Source: Sphaerimonospora thailandensis (lineage in GTDB: Bacteria > Actinomycetota > Actinomycetes > Streptosporangiales > Streptosporangiaceae). From it: a stretch of 64,000 nt of DNA. Positions 42,803-51,240 of this stretch are shown one piece after another. The notes under the pieces are model-generated. The model did not search any database. It was not told the origin of the DNA and saw nothing but the letters and a program-made list of their open reading frames with translations. Within the stretch, counting starts at the first letter, position 1. The number at the start of each line of letters is the position of its first letter. The DNA is taken from positions 62,001 through 126,000 of the forward strand of contig NZ_BOOG01000012.1 of NCBI RefSeq assembly GCF_016863115.1, written 5' to 3'. The position numbers and the translations under genes were made by a program.

Positions 42803-44947
42803 ATGGCTGGCCGAAAACGTTCTATTCGATTCAAGATCACGGCGATCCTGCTCGTGCCGACCATCGCTCTGGTGATGACGTGGGGGTTCGCCGCCACGCT
42901 CACCATTCGGCAGGGCGTCGAGTTGCTCCGGATCCAGACCGTCTTCACGAACGTGGTGCAGCCCATGGCGGGCGTGATCCTGCAACTGCAGCGTGAGCGC
43001 CTGCTGACCGCCGAATGCCTCAACTCTCCCGCCCCGCTCAAGAGCGAGCTCGACAAGGAGCGCAAGGTCACCGACGAGGCGGTGGCGGAGCTGGCCCGGT
43101 CATCCTCCAGCGTCAAGGACGACACGCCTCCCGCGATGTGGAACCGGGTCCAGGAGTTGGTCAACCGGGCACGCAAGCTCGACGGACTGCGCGACCGGGT
43201 CGACCGCCACACGTTGCACAGCCTCGATGCCATCGAGGAGTACACCGCGGTCGCTGACATCGGCTTCCTGGCCTACGACTATCTGATGATCTCCGCGGAC
43301 ATCGACATGATCGAACAGACCAGGGCGATCGTCCTGATAGTCCGCGGCCACGAGCTGGTGAGCCAGCAATCGGCGCTGCTCACCGGGGTGCAGACAGCGG
43401 GCCGGATAACGCAGGACGAGCGCGACGCCTTCGCCGCGATGGTCAGCAAGCGGCGGCTGCTCTACAGCCTCGGCACAGGTCAACTCGACGCGGAACTGCT
43501 TCAGCCGTTCACCGACCTGAACACCAGCGCCCTCTACAGCTCGTTCACGTCGATCGAGGACCAGATAGTCAAGCGGATCAAGCCCGACAAGCCACTGCCG
43601 TCGAGCGCGCAATCCTGGCCGACGGTCGCCGAGGGGCTGTCCAAGAAGTTCGAGGAGCTCACCCTCGGGGTGGGCATGACCCTCACCGCGCGGGCCGCCC
43701 CGCGGGCCCAGGGCATCCTCATCAGCATCGCCGTCATCGGCGTTGCGGGACTCCTCGCGATCCTCGCCACCGCCTTCGTCTCACTCCGGTTCGCGAGGAG
43801 GATCACGGGCGAGCTCACCGGGCTCCAGCATGCCGCGACCGAGCTCGCCGACCTGCGACTTCCCCGCATCATCAACCGCCTCCGACGCGGCGAGGACGTC
43901 GACGTGGCGGCCGAGACCCCGCCCGCGCTCAAGACCGCCGAGACCGTCGAGGTGGAGAGCGTCAACAATGCGTTCACCTCGGTGCAGCTCACCGCGATCG
44001 AGTCCGCCGTCCACGAGGCCGAGCTGCGCAAGGGCGTCAACAAGGTCTTCCTCAACCTGGCGCGCCGCAACCAGTCGCTCCTGCAGCGGCAGCTCGGCAT
44101 GCTCGACGGCCTGGAGCGGGAGGTCGCGGACCACGAAGTCCTGGAGAAGCTGTTCGGGATCGACCACCTGACCACCCGCATGCGTCGGCACGCCGAAGGC
44201 CTGATCATCCTGTCGGGGGCGGCCCCGGCCCGAGGCTGGCGCGACCCGGTCAACCTCTTCGACGTGGTCCGCGCCGCGATCGAGGAGGTCGAGGACTACC
44301 TGCGGATCGACGTGATCGTGCCGCACGGCCACGCTCTGGTCGGCAGCGCGGTCACCGACATCATCCACCTCCTGGCCGAGCTGATCGAGAACGCCGCGAT
44401 CTTCTCTCCGCCGCACACGCGGGTCCAGGTCCGCGGTGAGATGGTCGCCCGGGGCTTCGCCCTGGAGATCGAGGACCGCGGCCTCGGCCTGGCGCCGGAG
44501 GAGCTGGCGCGGATCAACGAGCTGCTGGCCAACGCGCCCGAATTCGACCTCGCCGACAGCGACCGGCTCGGCCTCTTCGTGGTGGCGCGCCTCGCCCATC
44601 GCCACAACGTGCGCGTCTCGCTGCGGCCCTCGCCGTACGGCGGCACGAGCGCGATCGTGCTCGTCCCGCAGGAACTGGTCGTGGAGACCGAGGCCCGGGA
44701 TCTTTCCGTCGAGCGAATCGCCGCACCGCACCCCGCTCCCGCTCTTTCGCTGACCCCTCCGGCCGCCGACACCGCCGCCGCTGATCCGCGAGGCCGCGGT
44801 GACCTGGGCAATCGGGATGGCGACGGGGACGAGTTGCCAAGGCGCGTCCGGCAGGCGAACCTTGCACCACAACTGCGTGACGAGCGGGCCGACTTGTTCT
44901 CCTCCTTCCAGGCGGGCTGGCAGCGCGCTCAGGAGGACGATTTATGA
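42803..44947 (+). CDS. cvnA: Conservon histidine-kinase-like sensor (CvnA type)
   Basis: 714 residues. TM1 at ~11-32 is followed by an extracytoplasmic nitrate/nitrite-sensor-like (NIT) region (~50-290, QPMAGVILQLQRERLLTAEC), TM2 at ~304-327, an HAMP-like linker and an ATPase domain: ARRNQSLLQRQLGMLDGLE, TTRMRRHAEGLIILSG, LLAELIENAAIFSPP (N-box), IEDRGLGL (G1) and DRLGLFVVARLAHRH (G2). A classical phosphorylatable His is not evident, as usual for CvnA. The C-terminal ~100 residues are low complexity. In Streptomyces CvnA works with CvnB (roadblock), CvnC (DUF742) and CvnD (GTPase). Only cvnC follows here, with a 4-bp ATGA overlap. Confidence 0.9.
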   Translation: MAGRKRSIRFKITAILLVPTIALVMTWGFAATLTIRQGVELLRIQTVFTNVVQPMAGVILQLQRERLLTAECLNSPAPLKSELDKERKVTDEAVAELARSSSSVKDDTPPAMWNRVQELVNRARKLDGLRDRVDRHTLHSLDAIEEYTAVADIGFLAYDYLMISADIDMIEQTRAIVLIVRGHELVSQQSALLTGVQTAGRITQDERDAFAAMVSKRRLLYSLGTGQLDAELLQPFTDLNTSALYSSFTSIEDQIVKRIKPDKPLPSSAQSWPTVAEGLSKKFEELTLGVGMTLTARAAPRAQGILISIAVIGVAGLLAILATAFVSLRFARRITGELTGLQHAATELADLRLPRIINRLRRGEDVDVAAETPPALKTAETVEVESVNNAFTSVQLTAIESAVHEAELRKGVNKVFLNLARRNQSLLQRQLGMLDGLEREVADHEVLEKLFGIDHLTTRMRRHAEGLIILSGAAPARGWRDPVNLFDVVRAAIEEVEDYLRIDVIVPHGHALVGSAVTDIIHLLAELIENAAIFSPPHTRVQVRGEMVARGFALEIEDRGLGLAPEELARINELLANAPEFDLADSDRLGLFVVARLAHRHNVRVSLRPSPYGGTSAIVLVPQELVVETEARDLSVERIAAPHPAPALSLTPPAADTAAADPRGRGDLGNRDGDGDELPRRVRQANLAPQLRDERADLFSSFQAGWQRAQEDDL

Positions 44948-45297
44948 CGGAGCAGGAATTCGGGCCGCTGCTGCGGCCCTACACCCTCACCCGAGGTCGG
45001 ACCCGCCCGACGGGGCCCGAGTTCGACCTGATGATGATCATTCGGACCGCCCCTTCGGCCTACGACCGTACCGCCGGGCTCGCCCCCGAGCACCTGCGGA
45101 TCCTCAACCTCTGCCAGTCGCCGGCCTCGGTCGCGGACATCGCCGGGGAGTTGAACCTGTCGCTGAACGTCGTACGGATCCTCCTCAGCGATCTACGCGA
45201 CCAGGGCCTGATCACGGCTCGCCCGCCGGCGACCGTCGCTCAGCTTCCCCAGGAGCACATCCTCCGGGAGGTGATCCAGGGCCTGCAGGCACTGTGA
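44944..45297 (+). CDS. cvnC: DUF742 protein (CvnC type)
   Basis: 117 residues, overlapping cvnA by ATGA. It has the DUF742 pattern LLRPYTLTRGRTRP, then LAPEHLRILNLCQSPASVAD, an HTH-like helix pair IAGELNLSLNVVRILLSDLR and a C-terminal EHILREVIQGLQAL. In complete conservons this protein links the kinase-like subunit to the Ras-like GTPase. Here cvnB, which should lie between cvnA and cvnC, and cvnD are missing, and the next gene is on the other strand. Confidence 0.9.
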   Translation: MTEQEFGPLLRPYTLTRGRTRPTGPEFDLMMIIRTAPSAYDRTAGLAPEHLRILNLCQSPASVADIAGELNLSLNVVRILLSDLRDQGLITARPPATVAQLPQEHILREVIQGLQAL

Positions 45298-45343
45298 CGG
45301 CAGCCTCTGCCTCCCGCCCACCTCCAGGCCCGGGCAGGCGAGA

Positions 45344-45745
45344 TCAGGACGAGCACTCCTCGAGCAACCGGTTGACATGCCGGCGTGCGGGCGCGATGAG
45401 CTCCTCCGCGTAGCGGTCGAGCGTCGTCGCGCACGCCGCCACGTCGGCGGTCTCGACCAGGGGCAGCACAAGGCAGGCTTCCGCGCCGTCCAGCACGATC
45501 TCGCCCCGCACCGCGAATCCCCCATCGACCGGGACCACGACCGACATCTCGAAGACGATCTCGTGCCCGGGGAGCGTGAGCTCCAGGCCCAGCCGTACGG
45601 CCCGGCCCGCCAGATCTGAGATCGGTGCCCAGCGGACGTGGGGGAAGTTGGCATCGGAAAGCGACCGGCCGGTGTCGCTGAACCGCGCCGCCGTATGCAT
45701 CAGAGCTCTCAGGAGATCGGCGGCGCCCTTGCTGTTGGCGTCCAC
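45344..45745 (-). CDS. Hypothetical protein, 133 aa
   Basis: 133 residues from a GTG (VDANSKGAADLL). The sequence has a beta-rich core (PISDLAGRAVRLGLELTLPG, HEIVFEMSVVVPVDGG, AVRGEIVLDGAEACLVLP) flanked by helices, ending LIAPARRHVNRLLEE. No signal peptide, TM or known motif. I do not recognise the family. It is convergent with cvnC and transcribed alone. Confidence 0.6.
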   Translation of the reverse strand: MDANSKGAADLLRALMHTAARFSDTGRSLSDANFPHVRWAPISDLAGRAVRLGLELTLPGHEIVFEMSVVVPVDGGFAVRGEIVLDGAEACLVLPLVETADVAACATTLDRYAEELIAPARRHVNRLLEECSS

Positions 45746-45855
45746 CCCGGAAGGTTAGATCATCCGAAGTTCACAATCAGCCAAAATCTAGTTGTTCAGC
45801 GTGATTTATCCCCGTCACGGGCGGATCGACGGGACTCGGCCGAGCATCGCGCCGC

Positions 45856-46344
45856 TCAGCGGAAGGCGTAGCACTCCACCTCGGCGCGGCGATGGGTCAT
45901 CCCGCCCTGTACGGACTCCTGGACGCAGGCCTGCTCGCGCTCGCTCAGCTTCAGCTCACCGCAGACGGTGACGCCGGAGTAGGCGCGGCAGTCCAGCGTG
46001 GGGTCGTGCTTGCCGACGCGGTACTGTTCGGCGACGTCCGCCCGGCACTGTTCGCGGGCCTCCTGCGTATCCGCGTAGCGGCACTGGTTGAGGAGGATCT
46101 TGTACTGGTCCTCGCTCACCTGACGCAGCGCCTTCGCCGGCTGCTGTGACGCCGTGCCCGACTGGACGCCCGACTGGACGCCCGGCTGGGCGCCCGGCTG
46201 GGCGCCCGGCTGGGCGCCCGGCTGCGGTTCCGGTGGCCCCCCGGCCCGCGACCCGGCGTGCGAATGGACGTTGCCTGCGCTGGCGGCGGTCGTGCCCAGC
46301 ATGGTCATCGTGGCGAACACGGCGACTGCGAAGATCTTCTTCAT
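45856..46344 (-). CDS. Small secreted Cys-containing protein with PGAQ repeats
   Basis: 162 residues from ATG 46344 with AGGAGGGGG upstream; the open frame extends farther but without a site. A signal peptide (~1-23, KKIFAVAVFATMTMLGTT then ASA) precedes a Pro/Gly/Gln linker with tandem PGAQ/SGVQ units, then a helical domain with six Cys (LNQCRYADTQEAREQCRAD, LDCRAYSGVTVCGE, EQACVQES, VECYAFR), probably three disulfides. Function unknown; secreted. Confidence 0.75.
   Translation of the reverse strand: MKKIFAVAVFATMTMLGTTAASAGNVHSHAGSRAGGPPEPQPGAQPGAQPGAQPGVQSGVQSGTASQQPAKALRQVSEDQYKILLNQCRYADTQEAREQCRADVAEQYRVGKHDPTLDCRAYSGVTVCGELKLSEREQACVQESVQGGMTHRRAEVECYAFR
46157..46224. repeat. 12-bp tandem repeat in the secreted protein's linker
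   Basis: Five full and one partial copies of a 12-bp unit, CCCGACTGGACG (twice) then CCCGGCTGGGCG (three times), in frame with the minus-strand gene, where each unit encodes four residues (PGAQ or SGVQ). Such repeats change copy number easily. Confidence 0.85.
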
Positions 46345-46573
46345 GGCATTCCCCCTCCTGGGAACGTACCCGCCGAGAGGGAATACCGACCTCCATGCGG
46401 CTTTCGGCGGATCCACCAGCGATCCATCGGCACGCGTTCAGCGGGACGTCCGCAACGTGCTGGTCGACGTGGACGGCGCTCAGGCCGAGGTTCGGGGCGA
46501 ACCTGAACGCCACATTCGCGACGGATAACCCTGGGCCCTTGGGCGGCGCGGCATGGACTGACGGCCCCCTTGG

Positions 46574-47092
46574 CTAGCGCGGGTTCGAACGGAACTCAGC
46601 CCACAGATCGACTGCCTGCTGCAAATCGAGAGCGGCGACGTCCTCGCGAGACATGCCGACCGTATAAATCAGACGATCCGCGAGCCAGTCCGGGACCGGT
46701 TCCCGGGGAGACGGTTGATTGACGCGGACGTGGTCGGCCATCGCACCGAGGCGTTCAATGATCTGGCCAAGCAGCACCACTTCGGGACGCCCCTTCCCGG
46801 CGGCACGGACCCTGGCCGTGGCCTCGGCGTACACCTCGGCGTCGGCTCTTTCGCCAACGGCCCGCACCTCGCAGATCTCGATCGACTTATCGGCAACGAT
46901 GCGGTAGACGACCCGCCATGTGTTGCGCCCGACCACAAGCTTCCGGAATCCGGTCAGCTCTCCACCCAGGGGATAGCCCGCCTCGGGATCGTCGAGCAGA
47001 AGGAGGATCTTTTTGAGCACCTTCGGCACGGCATCGGGGCCGATCCGCCGCAGATCATCGACGGCCGGATCGGTGAAGACGATATCGGCCAC
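46574..47092 (-). CDS. RelE/ParE-type toxin with C-terminal extension
   Basis: 172 residues from GTG 47092. Residues ~1-90 are RelE-like: IVFTDPAVDDLRRIG, KKILLLLDDPEAGYPLGGEL, RKLVVGRNTWRVVYRIVAD, IEICEVRAVGERAD. The remaining ~80 residues (GKGRPEVVLLGQIIERLG and a C-terminal DWLADRLIYTVGMSREDV) are an extension beyond the normal ~90-residue toxin. RelE toxins cleave mRNA on the ribosome; ParE toxins act on gyrase. It starts 2 bp after the antitoxin stop and is the second gene of a TA operon. Confidence 0.85.
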   Translation of the reverse strand: MADIVFTDPAVDDLRRIGPDAVPKVLKKILLLLDDPEAGYPLGGELTGFRKLVVGRNTWRVVYRIVADKSIEICEVRAVGERADAEVYAEATARVRAAGKGRPEVVLLGQIIERLGAMADHVRVNQPSPREPVPDWLADRLIYTVGMSREDVAALDLQQAVDLWAEFRSNPR

Positions 47093-47094
47093 GG

Positions 47095-47403
47095 CTACTC
47101 GTCGTCCGGCATCGCTGCCAGGGATTCACGGGTGTGTCCGAAAGCGGTGAGCACATCGTCGAGCGAGACACGCTCCCCGGTATCGGTGACCGAGCGTGCG
47201 AGCACCAGCGCCAGATCCCGCAGATCGGACGCCGCCGCCTCCAACTCCTCCAGCCGGCGAATGCTCACGACCGCCGCCACCGGTCGGTGCCGACGAGTCA
47301 CGACCAGCTCGTTCCCCTGCTCGGCGTCGGCGACCAGACGTGCGACTCCGCGCTGGGCCGCCTCCGTGACGCTCAACTCAGTGGCATCATGCAACATCGT
47401 CAT
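47095..47403 (-). CDS. Phd/YefM-type antitoxin
   Basis: 102 residues. ATG 47403 is chosen because the Phd fold begins there (ELSVTEAAQRGVARLVADAE, ELVVTRRHRPVAAVVSIRRL); the longer open frame upstream has no support. The N-terminal part binds DNA and the C-terminal tail (VLTAFGHTRESLAAMPDDE) should wrap the toxin. An imperfect 20-bp palindrome lies just upstream and is the likely autoregulatory operator. The RelE-like toxin follows. Confidence 0.88.
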   Translation of the reverse strand: MTMLHDATELSVTEAAQRGVARLVADAEQGNELVVTRRHRPVAAVVSIRRLEELEAAASDLRDLALVLARSVTDTGERVSLDDVLTAFGHTRESLAAMPDDE

Positions 47404-47410
47404 GCGGCTA

Positions 47411-47430
47411 CTGTATAGAAATTTGTACAG
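47411..47430 (-). promoter_or_regulatory. Candidate TA operator and -10 region
   Basis: A 20-bp imperfect palindrome with outer arms CTGTA and TACAG and further inner matches, 7 bp before the antitoxin ATG. On the minus strand it contains TATACA, a good -10 match. Binding by the Phd-like antitoxin here would give normal TA autoregulation. Confidence 0.6.
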
Positions 47431-47515
47431 AAACTCTATCGCCTCGCCCGACCGACTGAGGTCACCCGCACCCGCGGCACGGGCCGAATCTTCGGCATTC
47501 ATGCCGGAGAGTGCG

Positions 47516-47977
47516 TCAGTCCTGGCCGGCTCGTCGCCGGGTGACAGCCTCATGGACGTCGCCGAGGAAGGCTTCGATGGTCGCCTGATCCGCGGGGTCG
47601 AACCGTCCGAGGACGGCGACGACCTCATGGATGAGCGGGCCGAAGAAACCCCATCCGAGCGCGACCGCGCTCTCATCCACTTTCAACAGCACACGCCGGC
47701 GGTCTCGGATGTCGCGTTCCCGGCGCACATGACCGAGTCTTTCCAGCCGGTCGATCACCGCGGTGGTGCCCGCGGAGTTGAGGCCGAGATGCGCCCCCAG
47801 CGTTCCCGGGGTGGCGGGCGCGCCCGTGCGGGCGGCGTCCAGGAGGCAGATGAGCGCGCGCACATCGGTCGGATGGAGGGCGTGCCGGGCGGCGAACTTC
47901 TCCCCGATCCGGTCGAGTTCCAGGGTGATGGCGCGCAGCAGGTGCACCACGCGCATCCCGGCGTCCTGTTCGTGCAC
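47516..47977 (-). CDS. MarR family transcriptional regulator
   Basis: 153 residues from a GTG. Winged-helix core: LHPTDVRALICLLDAAR, TPGTLGAHLGLNSAGTTAVI (recognition helix), DRLERLGHVRRERDIRDRRR (wing with the DRR motif) and a dimerisation helix at the end. It probably represses itself and the divergent hydrolase through the perfect dyad at 48023-48045, in response to a small molecule. Confidence 0.9.
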   Translation of the reverse strand: MHEQDAGMRVVHLLRAITLELDRIGEKFAARHALHPTDVRALICLLDAARTGAPATPGTLGAHLGLNSAGTTAVIDRLERLGHVRRERDIRDRRRVLLKVDESAVALGWGFFGPLIHEVVAVLGRFDPADQATIEAFLGDVHEAVTRRRAGQD

Positions 47978-48022
47978 GTCGCCTGCCGCCTTCCTCCGTC
48001 ATGGCCACCGCAATATTATGGC

Positions 48023-48045
48023 AGTATCTCGATCAACGAGATACT
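48023..48045. promoter_or_regulatory. Perfect dyad, probable MarR operator
   Basis: AGTATCTCG, spacer ATCAA, CGAGATACT: 9-bp perfect arms in the 98-bp region between divergent marR-like and hydrolase genes. The core resembles MarR-family sites of the ATCT-N-AGAT type. Position and symmetry make it a strong operator candidate. Confidence 0.7.
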
Positions 48046-48075
48046 TGTTGGGCGAGTTACCTGTCGAGGTGAGGC

Positions 48076-48942
48076 ATGTCCGATGACGGTCACGCCGCGA
48101 GTGCGGTCTTCCTCGCCGCCTATGACGCGGTCCTGGAACGTTGGCCGGTCAAGGTCGAGCCGATCGACCTGCCGTCGGCGTACGGCACGACCCGGGTGAA
48201 CGCGTGCGGGCCCGCGGACGGTCCGCCACTGATCCTGCTGCACGGCGGCGGCACCACCGCGGCATCGTGGTTCGCCAACGTCGCGGAACTCGCCCGCCGG
48301 CATCGGGTGTACGCCGTGGACCGCATCGGCGAGCCGGGACGGAGCATCCGGGGCGAACGAGCCCCTCGCGACGTCCCCGGCCTGCTCGACTGGCTGGACG
48401 GGGTGCTCGACGGGCTCAGAATCGGGAGCGCCGCCGTCTGCGGGCACTCCTACGGCGGGTGGATCGCCCTGACGTACGCCCTCCACGCGCCCCAGCGGGT
48501 CCGGCGGCTCGTTCTCCTCGACCCGACGCAATGTTTCGGCGGCTTCCGGGTCGGATACCTGGCACGCGCGCTGCCGTCCCTCATCAGGCCGACGGCCTCG
48601 CGTGCACGAGCCTTCCTGGCGTGGGAGACCGGCGGCGTTGAAGCCGACCCCGCCTGGCTGCGGCTGTACGGCCTGGCCGCGGAGTTCCCAGACACGAAAG
48701 TCGTGATCGGCAAACGGTCCAAGCCCGGATCGCTGCGCGCACTCACGACACCGGCCCTGGTGCTCCTCGCCGGCCGCGGCAGGGCGCACGACCCTTTTCG
48801 CATCGCATCCGCCGTCATGCGCGTCCTGCCGCACGCGGAAACCGCGGTGCTACCGGACCTCTCCCACCACGCGATGCCCTGGCACAAGGCCGCCGACATC
48901 AACACCCGCATCGTCGATTTTCTCGACAGGACCGCGGCCTGA
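48076..48942 (+). CDS. Alpha/beta hydrolase
   Basis: 288 residues, ATG with GAGGTGAGG upstream. Standard fold: LILLHGGGTTAASWFANV (oxyanion hole), VYAVDRIGEPGRS, the nucleophile elbow VCGHSYGGWIALTYA (Ser), LVLLAGRGRAHDPF (acid region) and DLSHHAMPW (catalytic His). Substrate unknown. Under the control of the divergent MarR gene it may process a xenobiotic or an ester signal (inference). Confidence 0.9.
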   Translation: MSDDGHAASAVFLAAYDAVLERWPVKVEPIDLPSAYGTTRVNACGPADGPPLILLHGGGTTAASWFANVAELARRHRVYAVDRIGEPGRSIRGERAPRDVPGLLDWLDGVLDGLRIGSAAVCGHSYGGWIALTYALHAPQRVRRLVLLDPTQCFGGFRVGYLARALPSLIRPTASRARAFLAWETGGVEADPAWLRLYGLAAEFPDTKVVIGKRSKPGSLRALTTPALVLLAGRGRAHDPFRIASAVMRVLPHAETAVLPDLSHHAMPWHKAADINTRIVDFLDRTAA

Positions 48943-48959
48943 AACCGAACCTCAGGCCG
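48935..48959. terminator. Hairpin between convergent genes
   Basis: CGGCCTGA, 9-nt loop, TCAGGCCG: an 8-bp perfect stem that includes the hydrolase stop codon, between the convergent hydrolase and the 48974 gene. No U-tract on either side. Confidence 0.5.
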
Positions 48960-48973
48960 TCGAGCAAAAACCG

Positions 48974-49837
48974 TCAGGACCTTCCACGGCGTAGTTCGAG
49001 GGCGAGCGAGCGCAGCCACGGCTGGGCGAACGAGGGCTCCTCGGCCAACTGGCGGGCAATCCTGGTCCGTACGGCGGACGTACGGCCCCGCTCGACGAGG
49101 GCGACGGCCTCCGCGAGAGCGTCAAGCGTCTTGTCGTCGTGCCGGGGCGCGGTGACCGTCTCGTCCGCCCAGCGGATGCGCCGGAACGACAGCGTGAGCT
49201 TGTGCTGGTGATTTCCCAGATAGCTCCAGGCGTACGGGTGGATCGACACGTTTATGACGTTCCTGCGGGGCAGGTCGGTCGTCCACTCCGCGTCCTGCCA
49301 CCAACGCCAGGTCTTCGGACTGGTCTTCCCGCGTGCGGTGATGCCGAGGAAGCGCAGCTTGAGCCGGATGACATCCCAGGACTCGCGCTCTTCGTCCACC
49401 CAGTCGCGGAGGAAGCCGTAGAGGTGGGTGAAGGTGTAACCGGCGTAGACGAGGTCGGCCAACACGAACGGCCTCCTGCGGCGGGCCAGCCGTTGAGGGC
49501 TGAGGCCCATGGCGTCCAGGTTGGCCCGCATCTGGCGGACCTCATGGGCGAGCAGCGGCCGTTCGAGCCGGTAGGAGAACGGCAACAGGCGCACCCGGTC
49601 GGGCCGCGAGGTGGCCGACAGCGCGCCTGACAACAGATCGAAGACGCTGTCGGCCGAGCGCCCGACGAAATGCACGTCGCCGTCGCCGCTGCGGGCCAGC
49701 ACCCTCGCCCCGCACTCGATCAGGGCGTCCAGGTACGGCAGCGCGGGCTCGGGGCGCCCCTCCAGCAGGTTGCCGAGTTGGTCGCGGCCGACCAGATCCC
49801 ATCGGAACGGCAGGTTCGGTGTCGCCATTCCCATCAT
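48974..49837 (-). CDS. Hypothetical protein, 287 aa
   Basis: 287 residues; the start is ATG 49837 or an in-frame ATG one to three codons in. Not recognised. Sequence blocks: ALIECGARVLARSGDGDVHF then VGRSADSVFDLLSGAL, RVRLLPFSYRLE, RPFVLADLVYAGYTFTHLYG, and a Trp-rich stretch (RWWQDAEWTTDLPRRNVINV) with HPYAWSYLGNHQHKLTLSF. The DVHFVGRSADSVFDLLSG part looks like a strand-loop-helix ligand site of phosphoribosyltransferase type, but this is a weak impression. No signal or TM. Confidence 0.65.
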   Translation of the reverse strand: MMGMATPNLPFRWDLVGRDQLGNLLEGRPEPALPYLDALIECGARVLARSGDGDVHFVGRSADSVFDLLSGALSATSRPDRVRLLPFSYRLERPLLAHEVRQMRANLDAMGLSPQRLARRRRPFVLADLVYAGYTFTHLYGFLRDWVDEERESWDVIRLKLRFLGITARGKTSPKTWRWWQDAEWTTDLPRRNVINVSIHPYAWSYLGNHQHKLTLSFRRIRWADETVTAPRHDDKTLDALAEAVALVERGRTSAVRTRIARQLAEEPSFAQPWLRSLALELRRGRS

Positions 49838-50032
49838 GATGGCGTTTCACGGACCGCCGGCGCTTCCGCTTTTTCGCTCGTACGCTCGGCAGGAGACACC
49901 CATCAGCTGACTTGGTTCGTGAACGCGGGATTTAGGGACGCTGCTTCTGACAGAGCTGCGGCCGATCGACCCGACGGATCCGATCACGCTCCTGGAACTG
50001 TCCAATCCGGGTGCGCCATCTTCCCGCGTTCC

Positions 50033-50965
50033 TTAGATCCGCTGCCACAGAGCGGGAACGATGGGGGGCTCCCAGCCGGGCAAGGACGTGTGCGCCTGGA
50101 TGCATCGGTAGCGCTGCCCGATGTAGGTCACGGTGTCCCCCACCTTGTAGGGGGTCCAGGTCGCCCAACTGCTCGCCTTGGTAACGGTCAGCGAGAGTCT
50201 CGACCTGGTCATCTGCCACTCAACACTCGCCAGAAGAGTGATTTCGTGGGATCCCGCCACGAGGTCTTCGGACGTGGTGATCGTCACCGTCGACGCTTCT
50301 CCCGCCATGACCGTGGACGGGTTGAAGGTCACGGTCGCCCCGTACGGCGCGATAGCCGACAGCGTCAGGGGAACCGGACCGCTGGACACGATCTCGGTGT
50401 TGAGAGTCACGGTGGTCGACTGGCCCGCCTGGACCGTGACCGACGACGGCTCCACCGATGTGAAGATGGTCGGCATGGGAGGAGGCTTGTGGCCGTCAAT
50501 GGTCAGGAAGAACGTCGCCTCCCGGGTCACCGAGGCGCCAGTGGCCACAACAGTGATCTGATAGGTCCCCTTCGGGATTTGCGACGAAGGAGCGATTGCC
50601 AGCGTCGAGTACTGACCGGCCATGATCGTGGGCGAGTTGAAGGAGAAGGCAAGCCCGCCGTCAGGCAGAGGGGGGGTACGCACGCTCAGGCTGATCGGCT
50701 GGGCGCTGCCGTCGGTGACCACGGTGTTCACCCGCGCGAGCACCACCTCGCCCGTCCGGACGGTGACTGCGGCGGAATCAGGATTGAGCGAGACCGAAAA
50801 GTCATCGGCCATGGCATCGCTGTGCCGATCGAGCGCCTGCGCCTGGACAGCACCTGCCCGCGCTGTGGAGTCTGCCGAGACGGCAGAGGTCGCCGTCAGC
50901 GAAGCTGCGATCATGGCGACCGCCGCCAGTACGGCGACGACACCCGACCTCGTCCTGATATTCAC
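50033..50965 (-). CDS. Secreted protein with Ig-like domains and C-terminal CBM5/12
   Basis: 310 residues from a GTG with AGGAG 8 nt upstream. A signal peptide (~1-31, VVAVLAAVAMIAASLTAT then SAVSA) is followed by two Ig-like beta domains (~55-155 and ~165-262; PDSAAVTVRTGEVVLARVNT and PSSVTVQAGQSTTVTLNTE) and a C-terminal chitin-binding module (~268-310) with the typical WATWTPYKVGDTVTYIGQRY and LPGWEPPIVPALWQ. No catalytic domain, so it is a binding or adhesion protein for chitin or related glycans. Confidence 0.88.
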   Translation of the reverse strand: MNIRTRSGVVAVLAAVAMIAASLTATSAVSADSTARAGAVQAQALDRHSDAMADDFSVSLNPDSAAVTVRTGEVVLARVNTVVTDGSAQPISLSVRTPPLPDGGLAFSFNSPTIMAGQYSTLAIAPSSQIPKGTYQITVVATGASVTREATFFLTIDGHKPPPMPTIFTSVEPSSVTVQAGQSTTVTLNTEIVSSGPVPLTLSAIAPYGATVTFNPSTVMAGEASTVTITTSEDLVAGSHEITLLASVEWQMTRSRLSLTVTKASSWATWTPYKVGDTVTYIGQRYRCIQAHTSLPGWEPPIVPALWQRI

Positions 50966-51240
50966 TTGCGACTCCTGGTTGTGGGGGGGTAAAGGAGCCC
51001 GAAAGTCCAGACTAGACCCGAAATGACACCAAGACCATAAGTGGCTGCCCTACATTTTTCCGCAGCTTGCAAATAGGGGACATCACTCAACAGAGAGTAC
51101 TATCGAGGGCAAAACCCGGCGGAATGCATCGGCATTTATTATGGACTGAAAGCTATGGACCGCCCCGAGTTGTTCGCCTTGGCCAAAGTAAGCGAACCGA
51201 ACAGCTTACCTGAACCTTGTAGCGAAGGTTCTCGCCGGTG
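50966..51240. other. AT-rich intergenic region
   Basis: About 275 bp, less GC-rich than its surroundings (TACATTTTTCCGC, GCATTTATTATGG). It should contain the promoter of the CBM gene and the 3' end of the 51241 gene. No gene is visible. Confidence 0.5.
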
